A stretch of 64,000 bases of DNA from Nelumbo lutea (Eukaryota > Streptophyta > Magnoliopsida > Proteales > Nelumbonaceae). Shown here in pieces: positions 11,530 to 22,929 of the stretch; positions within the stretch are counted from its first letter, which is position 1, and each line of letters starts with the position of its first letter. The stretch is from NCBI GenBank assembly GCA_022828595.1, contig JAKGHH010000002.1, positions 83,854,076 through 83,918,075 of the forward strand, read 5' to 3'. The notes under the pieces were generated by a model. It was not told where the DNA came from, ran no database searches, and was given only the letters and a program-made list of their open reading frames with translations. The position numbers and the translations under genes were made by a program.

Positions 11530-12604
11530 CCAATAGAATAGGAATCTTTTTAGTTAAGGTGGCAAATGAAGGTATTTTTGGGTGAAAATTGTCAGGGTGG
11601 GGTTTTTGAGTGTTTTAGACCCAATGGAAGGGCTTGGTTGGTTCAACTATGTTTGGATCAATGGGATTTGAAGGATGAATGAATGGGCCAATGAGAAGGC
11701 TCAAAATGGAATCTTTGTCTAAAAGAGGCACCGATGAGGGAATTTTGGGATGAAACTTGACTGGGTAGGGTTTCCAAGGGTCCTGGACGAATTGGCATGG
11801 TCTGATTAGTTTAAATGTGTTTGGATTAAGGTAATGTGAGGGAAAAGTGTTCTAACCAATGGAATAGGCTGAAATGGAATCTAGTTTTGGAGGGGTACAT
11901 AGAGGAATTTTGGGCTGGAATTTGCATGGTCTGATTAGTTTAAATGTGTTTGGATTAAGGTAATGTGAGGGAAAAGTGTTCTAACCAATGGAATAGGCTG
12001 AAATGGAATCTAGTTTTGGAGGGGTACATAGAGGAATTTTGGGCTGGAATTTGACTGGGTAGGGTTTTTGAGGGTCTTGGACAATTGGCAGGGTTTGATT
12101 GGTCTATAAGGGTTGGTTTCAAGGTGATTTGGAGTATGGGTATTATGATTAATAAGGATGCTTGAAATGGAATCTAGGTTTGATGGAAAGCCAGATGGTG
12201 AAGATCAAAGGTGAAAATGCATGATAGGTGTTTGATGGGATCCAACGGAAAAGATAGATTTTCAAATGGATGGGTAGAAATTTTGCATGATGGCTGCATA
12301 ACGGAAAAGATAGATTTTCAAAATCTGAAAGCATCAAAGGTTGCATCTTGGATTGTTAATGGGTCAAATGTCGAAGTTTTGCTGCAAAAATTTGCATGAT
12401 GGCTGAGTATGGGCTTTCGGTTAGTGGTAGAGTTTGATGTGATTGGTGAGATGTGTTTGAGCAGTTTTAAACCTTGAAGGTTTCGTTTAATCACAATCGC
12501 TAAAATGGAATCTATGGTGGATGGAGGGTGAGGTTATGGAGTTTGGGGCTGGAATTTGATTTGAATTGGTATTTTTAGGTTTTGAAGCAAAAAGTGATTT
12601 GATG
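11530..12604. repeat. Degenerate ~200-bp tandem repeat field
   Basis: The order GAAATGGAATCT, GGAATTTTGGG, TTGACTGGGTAGGGTTT, GGTCTTGGAC, GGCATGGTCTGATT, GTTTGGAT-AAGGT recurs several times with heavy divergence, giving an old tandem array with a period near 200 bp. Element B is inserted at its right side (target GTTAC), and similar GT-rich sequence resumes at 18199. No coding potential. Confidence 0.6.
11794..12053. repeat. Perfect 130-bp tandem duplication
   Basis: The unit 11794-11923, starting GCATGGTCTGATTAG, is repeated base for base at 11924-12053. It lies within the older degenerate array but is identical between copies, so the duplication is much younger than the array. Confidence 0.92.
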
Positions 12605-12609
12605 GTTAC

Positions 12610-12798
12610 TGTCGAACTTGATAGCTAAACCCTATCAGTCGACCTCTTAATAGTGATTAGGCTTCTAATTAAATGTACAAGGACTAAACTGCCCCTACTT
12701 AAGTATGGGACAGAGAACCTCTAATAAGACTGCCACATAAGCTCATAACTTAACCAAGGTGAGATGACTAGTCTACCCTTATTCGGCTAACTCTAACA
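12610..12798 (-). repeat. 3' LTR of element B, shortened
   Basis: 189 bp. The element-strand start TGTTAGAGTTAGCC is at 12798. The other end stops at GTTCGACA, 88 bp short of the right LTR. ACTGT flanks the missing segment in the full-length copy, consistent with a microhomology deletion. Confidence 0.9.
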
Positions 12799-12805
12799 CT
12801 CCCCC

Positions 12806-15800
12806 TCAAGCTGGAGAATATATATCATATAATCCCAGCTTGTTACATATATAGTTCACTCTCCCTGAGCTTAAGGCTTTTGTAAACAAATCTGCCCACT
12901 GATCACCTGAGCTTACATGTTCTGTGCTTATCTCTCTAGTAAGAACCTTCTCCCTCACAAAGTGGCAATCAATCTCTATGTGCTTTGTTCTCTCATGGAA
13001 AACAGGGTTGGATGAGATATGGAGCGCAACTTGATTGTCACAGTACAACTTTATAGGTTTATCCATGTGGAACCCGATTTCTTGTAGGAGATTCCTCAAC
13101 CACACTAATTCACATGTAGTGCGTGCCATGGCTCTGTACTCGGCTTCAACACTGCTTCTAGCCACATCCGTCTGTTTTTTACTCTTCCACGTCACAAGAT
13201 TTCCTCCAAGAAATGTGCAGTAACCTGTAGTAGATCTTCTATCAAACACAGAGCCCGCCCAATCTGCATCCGTGTACCCAACTACTTCAAGTTTTCCTCC
13301 TGGTTTATACAATAGCCCACGACCTGGAGCTCCCTTCAAATATCTTACAATTCTAAGAACTGCATCCCAGTGAGATATACGAGGGTTCTGCATAAATTGG
13401 CTCACCACACTGACTGCAAAGGAGATGTCTAGTCTCGTGATAGTCAAATAGTTCAGCTTCCCCACTAGTCGTCTATACCTTCCAGGATCATCAAATATTC
13501 CCCCTATATCACCGCTCAACTTAACATTTGGTTCCATAGGAGTCTCAGCCGGTTTTGCACCTAACAGTCCTGTTTCGTCCAATAGATCGAGAACATATTT
13601 TCTTTGCCACAGGTTTACACCTTGTCTTGATCTAGCAACTTCTATACCCAAGAAATACTTCAGTGTCCCAAGGTCTTTTGTTTGAAAATGATTTTGTAGA
13701 AAGACCTTGAGTTTGTCGATCCCCAATTTGTCACTGCCAGTTATGACAATATCATCCACATAGACCACTCATAAAATCTTTCCAGCTTCTGAGTCATTGC
13801 TGAACACTGAGTGATCAACCTGGCATTGTTTCATTCCAAAATTCTTCACCACTTCACTAAACATCCCGAACCAAGCACGAGGCGATTGTTTCAACCCATA
13901 AATTGCCTTTTTCAGTCTGCACACCTTACCAACCTCCCCCTGAGCAACAAACCCAGGTGGTTGCTCCATATATACCTCTTCTATAAGGTCACCATGAAGG
14001 AAAGCATTTTTTATGTCAAGTTGAAATAAGGGCCAATCATACATAACTGCCAGGGAAATTAACACACGGACAGAGCTAATCTTAGCCACTGGAGAGAAGG
14101 TCTCCATATAGTCCACTCCATACAACTGTGAATACCCTTTAGCAACAAGTCTGGCTTTCAGACGCTCCACACTACCATCTGGCAAGTATTTAACAATATA
14201 CACCCATTTACAACCTACAACATGCTTACCAGGGGGAAGAGTAGTGAGCTAAGAGCAGAGAGTTCATCCTCCATTGCCTGCCTCCACCCAGGTGAACTAA
14301 GAGCCTCTTGGACATTGTTAGGTATGGAAATAGATGACAATAGTGAAACAAACTGGTGATGTGAGGCGAAAAGGCGAGATACTGAAACAAAATTGGAAAT
14401 GGGATGGAGAGTAGAACTACGTTTACCTTTCCGTAAAGCAATGGGTAGGTCAAGTCTTGAAGGTTCAGCAACAGGAGCAACGACAGGATCCACGGACAAG
14501 GTAGAAGCTGGAGGAGGGGCCGGTGTCGTTTGACGTGTATACACTTGCCGAATTGGTGGTCGTTCAGTAGGGATCTGTACTGGATGAAATGACGAGTCAA
14601 CTCCAACAGGAACACCCGGAACGGGATCACTGACCGGAAGAGGAAGAGGAAGTAAAGGTGGAGAAGGAGATGCTTCAGTTCCTGGGAAGAAGGGAACAGA
14701 CTCAAAAAAAGGTGACATCAGGACAAACATAGCAATTCCGAGTAATGGGATTGTAACACTTGTACCCTTTTTGAGTCCGAGAGTAGCCAAGAAAGACACA
14801 CTTAATGGAGCGTGCATCCAATTTGTCTATTCCAGGACTCAAATTGTGAACAAAGCACACACAGCCAAAGATACGAGGTGTTAATGGAAAGGGAGACAAG
14901 GTGGGAAACAAGATAGAGAAGGGAGACCGACCATGAAGAATAGGGCATCCGATTAATGAGGAAACACGCAGTAAGTACAGCATCACTCCAAAACCGTTTA
15001 GGAACACTCATATGATGAAGATTAGACCGAGCTGTTTCAAGGAGATGACGGTTCTTCCGTTCAGCCACCCCATTTTGTTGTTGAGTGGATGCACAAGACG
15101 TTTGATGAATGATGCCATGCTGTTCTAAATACTGTTGAAAAGAAGTTAGAAAATATTCACGACCATTATCTGAACGAAGAACTTTGATTGGAACACCAAA
15201 TTGTTTACGTATTTCAGCATGGAATTTTTGAAAAATGGAAAATAATTCACTCATTTCTTTCATTAAATAAATCCATGTCATTCTTGAACAATCATCAATA
15301 AAAGTGACAAAATACTTGTAACCATTATAAGACTCTATTTTGATCGGGCCCCAAACATCTGAATGAACCAAAGCAAAAAGACTCAACATACGACTTTCAA
15401 CTCTAGGACTGAAGGAAACACGACAATGTTTCCTAAACTGACACGACTCACATTGTAACACTGACAAATGACTCAAAGACAGAACTAATATCTTGAGTGC
15501 CTTGAGAGAAGGATGTCCCAGTCGACAATGCCACTGTAGAGGAGTGAGTGAAGTCTGAAGTGCAATTGACGATCCACCACCGTCAAGGTAATACAATCCA
15601 CCAGCTTCATGCCCCCCACCAATCTTCTTCCCCATCCTGAGATCCTGAAAAACACAAGAGGAAGGGAAAAAAGTACAGAGCAGTTAAGAGTCTTGGTTAA
15701 TTTACTAACAGACATAAGATTGAATGGAAACTTAGGAACATATATAACAGATGATAAAGAAAGAGAAGCCATGTCAACATTGCCAACACCACAGATGGGA

Positions 15801-17016
15801 GAGGAGGAACCATTGGCAAGGGTAACAGTTTGAGATGTGGAAGTTTCAGAGAGAGAAGAGAACACACCTGGAGTCCCGGTCATGTGATCAGAGGCTCTAG
15901 AGTCAATAATCCAAGGAGAGGTTTTAGATGATAGGCAAGCTATACCTGAGTGGGCAAGAGTAGCAGTAGTGTGCTATGAAGTGGACTGAAGGAACCGCTC
16001 ATACTCATCACGCGGTACACTCTCCATCTCCCTTCCGGAAACAGATGTAGATGTGGAAGGAGTTAGGTCTGCCTGTTGATTATCACTGACATCAACCCCA
16101 CCAGCAATAGCATGATTGGCCCATTTAGAGGGAGGGCGGTCATGAAGATCATAACAGAAATTTACGGAATGTCCTTCCCTGCCACAGTGGGTACACTTCC
16201 TTGTAGAGCTGCCTTTTTCTTTGCCACGGCCTCCCCCTGAGTCACGACCACCACCACGGCCAAATATGGAATCAGCACGACCTCCTTGGGAGGCATGTCC
16301 TCCCCCTTTCGTACCACGTCCACCTCCTCTGGCTGTTACAAAAGCTGATGTATCAGATTGTGTGGGATTCTCTATCTATCCCAAAGAAATCCTACGGAGC
16401 CGAGCAAACACTCCTCAAGTGTAGGAAGGGTAGAGCCCCCCAATATTTGGGCTCTAACTGGTTCATACTCTGATTTCAACCCCACTAAGAACCTTGTGAC
16501 ATCTAGTTGTTCCCCCTGTTGTTGCTGAACTTTAACATCTGGAGTGAGATGATGATAGACATTGAGTTCATTTCTGAGGTTCTTCATACTGTCATAGTAC
16601 TCTTCTAGGGTTTTATTTCCTTGTTGCAGACCAAAGTACTCCTGATAGAGCTGATATACCCTTGTAGTATTATTTTGCCCAGAGTACAGCTTCTTGGCAT
16701 GTTCCCATATGTCCTTAACTGTATCTAAGAACATGAAGTTGGCACTTATTTTGGGTTCCATATTGTTCCATAGCCATGTCATGATATGAGCATCCTCGTG
16801 TTCCCAATCATCAAACCCTGGAGAGTCAGCCGGTGGTTTATCTTCTTTCACATGCTTCACTTTTCTCTTTGCCTTGAGAAAAACTTCCACCGACTTGGCC
16901 CATGGAACATAGTTCTCACCATTCAGTTTAATTGAGGTCATCTGTACACTTAGATAGTCAGAGGAAACCACCACACTAGGTTTCTGATCACTACAACCAT
17001 CTCCCATTGCTGCCAT
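12806..17016 (-). pseudogene. Broken copia gag-pol of element B
   Basis: Gag starts at ATG 17016 and is open to 16372 (GENYVPWAKSVEVFLKAKRK...TTRVYQLYQEYF), then frameshifts before the Gly-rich tail. A CCHC knuckle (CTHCGREGHSVNFC) is coded near 16160-16200. The protease motif reads WIIDSRAS with the conserved Gly changed to Arg. GAG-pre-integrase and integrase (15635-14802) keep HCRLGH, CESC, SDNGREY and NGVAERKN, with frame changes at about 15600, 14810 and 14700. RT runs 14203-13769 and ends in a TGA three codons before an intact YVDD (13751-13762). The 3' part, 13768-12806, is a clean 320-codon frame covering YVDD, the RT C-terminus and RNase H, ending YDIYSPA. It cannot make an active polyprotein. 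Confidence 0.9.
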
Positions 17017-17252
17017 GATACTCTTTCAATGCTGCCTCTTATCTGAATTCCCAATCACCAACTAAGTGCTACTGTCAAGAGTTTGATGTTCCAGAACCTA
17101 CAGCAGTCCCTAAACACAATGATAGATACACACGCCTTTGTTCTTATCCACACCACTACTAATTTCACAAAAAAAAAAAAAAAAACACAGATTACACCGA
17201 CATTAACTCAGCACTTACTAACCACATGCAATCTCATTTACAACTACTCAAC

Positions 17253-17403
17253 AAAAACTCAACTAGCTGTCACACCACTACTGCTGTCAAGAGTTTGTGC
17301 ATTACAAGCACCACCACAACTACTTAGCAAAAACTCAACTAGCTGTCACACCACTACTGCTGTCAAGAGTTCGTGCATTACAAGCACCACCACACAGCCA
17401 TAG
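17253..17403 (-). repeat. Tandem repeat in the leader of element B
   Basis: Two nearly identical copies of a 76-bp unit start at 17253 and 17329 (plus strand AAAAACTCAACTAGCTGTCA ...). They lie in the untranslated leader between primer site and gag. Confidence 0.85.
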
Positions 17404-17904
17404 CTGTCACACACAATACAGACCTGCTTTAACGCTTTTAAGAGGGCACCACAAGACCAACAAAAAATAAAAATAAAAACTCAACTGGTACCATTGCATT
17501 ACACCTTGCACCATTCGGCCACCTACAATAGCAGCCCTTACACCATTTGGTCACTGTAAACACAACCTGTTCTTGGAAAATTTTCCAAGAACCAGGGCAA
17601 CAACCAACTTAGTTTTCTAGGTTCTAATCAGTCCTCTCTAGTTCTTGAAGATTTTCAACCCAGAAATACCAACAACACACAAAGGAGAGATAACCAACCT
17701 TCGTTTGAGAGCTTCAGCCAACCATTCACTGCTGAAGTTGTTTTCTTAGGAAAGAAGGTTCTGAGCATCAGAAAAAAACTGTGATGTTTCAGGCCTGGGA
17801 CAAATCACTTTTCTCCATTGACAGCCCAGAGAAGAAAAGGAGAGAACTGAAGCACGAACTGAAGTTGTCACGAACTAAAACAGGTCACGAACTGAAGTTG
17901 TCAC

Positions 17905-17916
17905 GCTCTGATACCA
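17905..17916 (-). other. Primer binding site of element B
   Basis: Plus strand GCTCTGATACCA, i.e. TGGTATCAGAGC on the element strand, abutting the LTR that begins at 17917. Confidence 0.92.
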
Positions 17917-18193
17917 TGTTTTCACTGTAGCTACTGTAGCTACAGTAGTCCGAACCAGTAAGGAGAAGAAGAAAGAGAAGAGAAGAAGAAGAAGATGAAA
18001 GAACTGTCGAACTTGATAGCTAAACCCTATCAGTCGACCTCTTAATAGTGATTAGGCTTCTAATTAAATGTACAAGGACTAAACTGCCCCTACTTAAGTA
18101 TGGGACAGAGAACCTCTAATAAGACTGCCACATAAGCTCATAGCTTAACCAAGGTGAAATGACTAATCTACCCTTATTCGGCTAACTCTAACA
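17917..18193 (-). repeat. 5' LTR of element B
   Basis: 277 bp. It contains an inner palindromic CTACTGTAGCTACAGTAG block near its U5 end and a GA-rich tract, as in element D. The right flank GTTAC is the target duplication. Confidence 0.93.
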
Positions 18194-18198
18194 GTTAC

Positions 18199-18573
18199 AG
18201 TGTGGGTGGGGTTTGAGCAAGGCCATTGGATCAAGTTGGACAGGTTTAACGGTGGATCTTGGGTATTTCTTGCTAATTTTTGGTTCCCTAGGTTTTTTAG
18301 GTATTTTGAAAAGATCAGTATGGTCTGATCAGGCATTTGGGGTATGTATTGTGGGTTTAGGAAGGGACCGAACAAAAATTGGGTGCTGACACCAAATAAT
18401 TAGCTACTCTTTTAGATGCTTTAAGATGCTTCTGCATCAGTTTTTGAGATAGAGCTTTATTTGATTTCCCTTTCATTAAAATAAAGAGCAGGTTTTCTCA
18501 CTTCCATGAGGATTATACATCTCTATCAAATAACAACTGATGACAAAGAAATAGGTGCTTTTGGTCTATCTTT
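18199..18573. other. Right flank of element B, old repeat remnant
   Basis: The first ~200 bp (GTGGGTGGGGTTTGAG, CAGTATGGTCTGATCAGGCA) resemble the degenerate repeat field left of B, as expected if B interrupted that array. The rest shows nothing I recognise. Confidence 0.35.
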
Positions 18574-18585
18574 TCTGTTTCTAAG

Positions 18586-18612
18586 TTTTTTTTTTTTTTT
18601 TTTTTTGATTGA
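18586..18612 (-). repeat. 27-bp poly(T)-GATTGA insertion with target duplication
   Basis: Twenty-one T's plus GATTGA are flanked on both sides by TCTGTTTCTAAG (18574-18585 and 18613-18624). A poly(A)-ended insert with a 12-bp direct duplication is the footprint of LINE-machinery target-primed reverse transcription. Here almost nothing but the tail was copied. Confidence 0.6.
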
Positions 18613-18729
18613 TCTGTTTCTAAGTTTATTTGGTTCATAGTCTTCAATTCTTAATTTGAGTTGTTGGGTCATGCTATGCATTTAGGATGATGCCTTGCCA
18701 TCCTTTCTACTCTGGAAGCTCCTGTACTC

Positions 18730-19100
18730 TTGCTACTTATTTGCTAGATCATGGGATTATTCACTAGAGTTTTTGTATTTACACCCCTCAACAAAATGGG
18801 GTGGCTGAAAGATTCACCATATTCTTGGTGTGATAAAGAGTATCATATTTATTTCACATATTTCTGTTCGGTTTTATGGGGATGCTATTCTTACTGCAAT
18901 ATATGTAATTAATATTATATCCTAATGATGACTTGTTTCCTATTCCTTTAAAGAGTCTTTGTATGTACATTTTATATGTTCATATTTTAGGTCCTCATAG
19001 ATCAAAATTTAACCCAAAAGACATTTGTGTATTTCTTTTCATGCTTCTACACAAAAGGGGTAGTTTGTATATGCCCATGGTCTTCAGAAAATATGCAGTT
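18730..19100 (+). pseudogene. Copia integrase fragment
   Basis: LLDHGIIH, then YTPQQNGVAER near 18779-18811, then YGDAILTAIYVIN mark the C-terminal half of a copia integrase core, followed by degenerate downstream sequence. No LTR, protease or RT is nearby. Stops and frame changes are frequent, so this is an old fragment. Confidence 0.75.
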
Positions 19101-19741
19101 CTCTGCTTGGGCTTAGAACCTTTCCAATCCTTATTTATCATTTAGTCCTAAAATCATCACTTTCTATCCATTACTGCCCTCTTAATCTATTCTTTGAGTG
19201 ATACCCATCCGTTAATTTGGTATTAGAGTAGTTGTTCCTATATCAAGGTTGTATTAGAGCACAAGAGGAGTGGTTGCAAGAAGGTGGGGAGGGGAATCTT
19301 TGAAAGCACTAGAGGCAGTGGTCATGGCGGGAGAAAGTATTAAAGCATTGTTCAATTGTGTTTGAGGTGGTAGAGAGTTGATTGTATGGCTTTGATCTTT
19401 TCTTTGCATTTGTTTCAGGGGTTGGTTTGTTTTGTATCTGAGATGGTGTTTTGGTGGTCCTAATGTCTAGATTTAAAATGGCCTTCTCTAGGCATTGCAG
19501 ACTTCATTTGTTCAAGTGTCTAGGTACAGAGATGGCTGTCAGGTTGGGTGTTGTTTGATTTATATTCCGTAAAGAGTTCTAAGTATACAATTTACATGAT
19601 GGTTCCTCTATGCATCTTGTAAGTTGTATGCTTTCTCCTTGTTTTAATAAAATTATTATTTACTATGAACAGTAAATAAATAATTTGGTTTCTGAGAAAT
19701 CTAGAATGCTGTTAACCATTGGGAGATGATATATGTTGAAT
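19101..19741. other. Intron DNA, possible LINE 3' end
   Basis: No protein similarity recognised. The stretch ending CTTGTTTTAATAAAATTATT at about 19660 resembles the 3' untranslated end of plant LINEs, but no poly(A) tail or target duplication was found. Confidence 0.3.
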
Positions 19742-19754
19742 AGATTTATGCTTG

Positions 19755-19900
19755 CAAGGTGCCAACCAGCTGATTGGTATGGTCTCCTGCTGGTCATAGC
19801 AGAGACTTGGGATTGAATCCTGCCTGCACCTGGGTTGGGGGATGGGCCACCCCCCATTGTGTAGCCCTTCAAAAGATATAAAAAAAAAAAAGAGAAAAAC
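19755..19900 (+). mobile_element. tRNA-derived SINE with 13-bp target duplication
   Basis: The 146-bp insert begins CAAGGTGCCAACCAGCTGAT, has an A-box-like CCAGCTGATTGG and a B-box-like GGATTGAATCC at the spacing typical of tRNA-derived SINEs, and ends in an A-rich tail (A12 then GAGAAAAAC). It is flanked by the perfect 13-bp direct repeat AGATTTATGCTTG at 19742-19754 and 19901-19913. It sits 43 bp upstream of an apyrase exon, in sense orientation, within the intron's acceptor region. Confidence 0.85.
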
Positions 19901-19943
19901 AGATTTATGCTTGATTTTTCACCTTATGTACTTCTGTATGCAG

Positions 19944-20051
19944 GTAACTTTTTCTCCAAGAGGATCTCTGCCAATTCAATTTTCACGGGTGATTGAACTT
20001 CTTGGGGTTACTTACAATCTTTATTCTGAAAGCACTTTTCACTTGGGTCAG
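19944..20051 (+). CDS. Apyrase internal exon
   Basis: 36 codons, opening VTFSPRGSLPIQFSRVIELL and continuing GVTYNLYSESTFHLGQ. In plant apyrases the segment after ACR4 is V-T-F...P-x-x-F-S-R...N-x-T-Y-x-L-Y-S-H-S-x-L-x-x-G-Q, so order and key residues fit. Acceptor CAG ends at 19943 and donor GT starts at 20052. Both borders are phase 0, matching the exons on either side. The frame is open. A conserved His of YSHS is Glu here (YSES). Confidence 0.85.
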
Positions 20052-20875
20052 GTAGTTCCCTTAATTCATACTGTTTCATCTCACATGTTTGACTTTTAGT
20101 TTGTCAAGTAACTCAGAGTTGCCTCCAAATTGATGTGATGAGAGAAAAGCAAAGTTTGAGGAAAGAAGTGTAATAAATTACCATGTGAAAAGACAGAATT
20201 ATTAATCTTCCAACTCATTGTTTTGTTTTGTTTAATTTCTGGCCATCATGGGTATTTTTTGTAATTTTTCCTGTCCAAATATTTTGTAGTTTTTTTGGTT
20301 CTTATAGGGTTCAGTTTAGTTTAGGTTTAGCATTTCTTTGTTATATGGCATAGCTAGTTGAACAAAAGGTCAAAGGGATTACTTACCTATGACGTAATCC
20401 TGCAGGATATGACAAGTAGGTGTTGTCACATTCATGATATAAAAGATGTGAAGAGAGTTATTGCTTATTATCTATAAGTCCAGGTACTATGTAAGTACAG
20501 TGTTTTTGGTGATCTTTTAGTTGTTTCAAAAATATATAAACCCTAAGAGATTTTGGTGAAGTTCCAGCCAAGCACATCCAACTGGTATATCCCATTTGCC
20601 TTATAACCACTCTCAACTGTCCTTTTAGGGTCTAGATCCTAGAATGCACAACAATCAGGGAAGGTTGTCACTAAGAAATTCAAATTCTTAGTTAGGCTAG
20701 TAATGAAAAATAAATTTGTACCAAGTTTGGGAACATGAAGAACTGATAGAAGAGTCTAACTATTGGACACTAATATTTCCCTTCCTTGAGATTGGAGCAA
20801 GAGAATCATTAGCTGCACACACCTAAAGCTATAGACACCTTTTTATTACTACAACACAAGTGATTAGAGTGGAAT
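20052..20875. other. Apyrase intron, first half, nothing recognised
   Basis: Start of the 1.6-kb intron. No coding similarity or repeat seen. Confidence 0.5.
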
Positions 20876-21402
20876 TAGGGATTCAAGTCAGGTCATGTTA
20901 GGTTAAGTTGAGGTCAACCCAAAGCTAATCTGAGTTGTTGAAGCCCAATCCTATCCCTAACCCAACCTGACATTTTTTGGGTTTGGTTAGGGATTGGGTT
21001 GGGCTTGGTTTGGCTTCAGGTTGATCTGGTTTCTTTATTTCATTTTACTGAAATGTTCTTATTTCATAGACTCAAGATTATCAGATTAAAGTTCACTGAT
21101 TTCATCATTATAATATGTATAAGTACACAGTTATGGTGATTCAGGTGTAATGTACTTATATACACTAAAAAATTTTTGCCTTCAAACTTATAATTGTTGA
21201 TGTACATGTCTTCATGAACACATAATTCATTGCATGCATGCAGGCATGTATATTTATGTAATATTTATAAATTAAAACATGAAGGCGTGTTAGGTTCGGG
21301 TTGGCCAAGGCCTCAAGCCTAACCCAACACAAAGTTTGTATTCTTCAACCCTAATTGTAATCCAAGCTTCAACTACCTGGCCTGACCCAAGTTGCACCCT
21401 TA
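20876..21402. mobile_element. MITE candidate, hAT-like ends
   Basis: The left end TAGGGATTCAAGTCAGGTCA and the inverted right end TAAGGGTGCAACTTGGGTCA share an imperfect terminal inverted repeat. The interior has GGGTTGGG / CCCAACCC segments and no coding sequence. An 8-bp target duplication could not be fixed (the flanks are only loosely similar), so this is tentative. Confidence 0.4.
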
Positions 21403-21654
21403 GGTGAAACTTGAGTATGTTAACTCATTCTGAATTCAATGATATGAATAGGGGAACTTCAGGTTATTTTTGGTTCTGGATATTAGGGCATATTCCATTG
21501 TGAAAAGAGAGTTTTTATTCATTGTTTTTTCACTATAAAAATCGGTTTGCCTGTGTTGTTTATGTTCTTAATCTTATATTTTCTCTGTATGGATCCAACT
21601 ATTGATCCTTGTGAATCTTCTAAGGATGTCATTCTAACCTTAATTTGCATGTAG

Positions 21655-21709
21655 GATGAAGCTTGGGCATCAGTACTTGGATTGCACAGTTCTCAAGATT
21701 TGGGATCAT
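21655..21709 (+). CDS. Apyrase small internal exon
   Basis: A 55-bp exon, DEAWASVLGLHSSQDLGS plus one base, following the G-Q of the previous exon. In the family this is the short variable segment D-A-A-x-x-x-L before the conserved P-C-x-P-x-G-Y block. Acceptor TGTAG ends at 21654 and the donor is a consensus GTAAGT at 21710. It starts in phase 0 and ends one base into a codon, which is completed correctly at 33070, 11.4 kb away. Confidence 0.72.
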
Positions 21710-22029
21710 GTAAGTGTTGAAATTGATGTTTGGGGTTAGTCATTTTACCTACCGTTATTTTTTGGAAGGTATTATAGTTGCTTAAGTTTACAATTAGTAA
21801 TTAGTAACCACTTCTAGAAAAAAATATTTTTCTTTCTTCATTTCACACAAGTTTCACTTGATTCTTTGTTCTTCACCTACTTATCTGACTTTCTTTACAA
21901 GAACTTTGCAAAGCTTTTTTTTAGGTAGCTTATGAAATTTTGTGACTGTTGTAGATGAAGAACACATTGGCTATCTTTTCTTGTTCTTCACATACACTTG
22001 TATTCAACAACTCCAACTACAAATTAAAA

Positions 22030-22620
22030 AGAATCATTTTCAAAATTAGTATTTTATGAACCAATGGAATAAATAATTTATCAAATCCACATATATATCA
22101 AAAAATGATTTAATTTCAGGAAATTTATACAAATAAAAATAAAGATATTAATAATAGAATAATTATTCTAATACTTAAAATTTATAAATTTGCACATGAT
22201 ATGTATCTTAAAATTTTAATAAATTTTTAATTAATATTTTAATTTGCATTAAATAACAATGTATTTATTATTTATAAAAATAAAAATATTGTTTACAAAA
22301 TATTTGAGAATATAATATAAATTGAATTAATCAAATCCACTAATCTACATTTATATAAAAATAATTTTGTATTTTAGAAAATTTACAAAAATAAAAATAT
22401 TAATAATGTTATAATTATTTTGGTAATTAAAATTTATGAATTTTCATATGATATGTATCTTCAAATTTTAATATATTTGATATCTTTTAAGCTAAGATTA
22501 TATATTTTTTATAAATTGTTAATTAATATTTTACTTTACATTTTATATAACATATTTATTTATTTTTAAATGAAAATATTGTTTACTGAACATTTGAGAA
22601 TTAACTTTTTAGTTGATTTT
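22030..22620. repeat. AT-rich tandem repeat, ~250-bp period
   Basis: Two diverged copies share TCAAATCCAC (22081 and 22331), AAATTTA(C/T)A(C/A)AAATAAAAAT, ATATGTATCTT and TTTACAAAATATTTGAGAAT. A third partial copy lies at 24215-24370. Non-coding. Confidence 0.65.
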
Positions 22621-22929
22621 TTTGGTAATGTTAAACTTTAAAAATGGTAAAATAGAAAAGATTGATGTAATAATTCAAATAATAGTTGCATATGTTTTAT
22701 GCCTTCGACTTTAATAGAAAATAAAATAATAATGGATTTTCGCATGTATTAATTTCTAATAATCTATATAATGTGTCTTGGATTCTTGATTGATGCATTA
22801 TCAATAAAATATATTTCTTCATATATACCATTAAAATACACAATTCCTATGTATTTATACATTATTTATTGTTACTTTGGCATTAACTTAATATTATTAA
22901 TATATTTATGGAATTTCTATGCATTTCCC

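Larger units (their letters stand above)
12610..18193 (-). mobile_element. Copia retrotransposon B, same family as D
   Basis: A minus-strand element with an LTR at each end, primer site next to the right LTR and purine tract next to the left. It is flanked by the perfect 5-bp target duplication GTTAC (12605-12609 and 18194-18198). The overlapping parts of the LTRs differ at about 3 positions in 189 bp, so insertion is recent. The left (3') LTR lacks 88 bp present in the right one. The LTR, leader and coding sequence closely match element D at 50097-55465 in the opposite orientation. It sits in the 12.7-kb apyrase intron. Confidence 0.95.

Noticed and set aside
12610..12798. TGTCGAAC as the true LTR terminus of the B/D family
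   Set aside because: The right LTR of B and the 5' LTR of D continue about 90 bp further to the primer site. ACTGT repeats explain the short copy as a deletion.
17253..17403. Regular short direct repeats resembling a CRISPR array
   Set aside because: Only two adjoining copies without spacers, inside a eukaryotic retrotransposon leader. The same applies to the arrays at 781-988, 42682-42820 and 57221-57486.
19755..19830. A tRNA gene
   Set aside because: A-box and B-box-like motifs are present, but there is no cloverleaf. The unit ends in an A tail and is flanked by a 13-bp target duplication, so it is a SINE.
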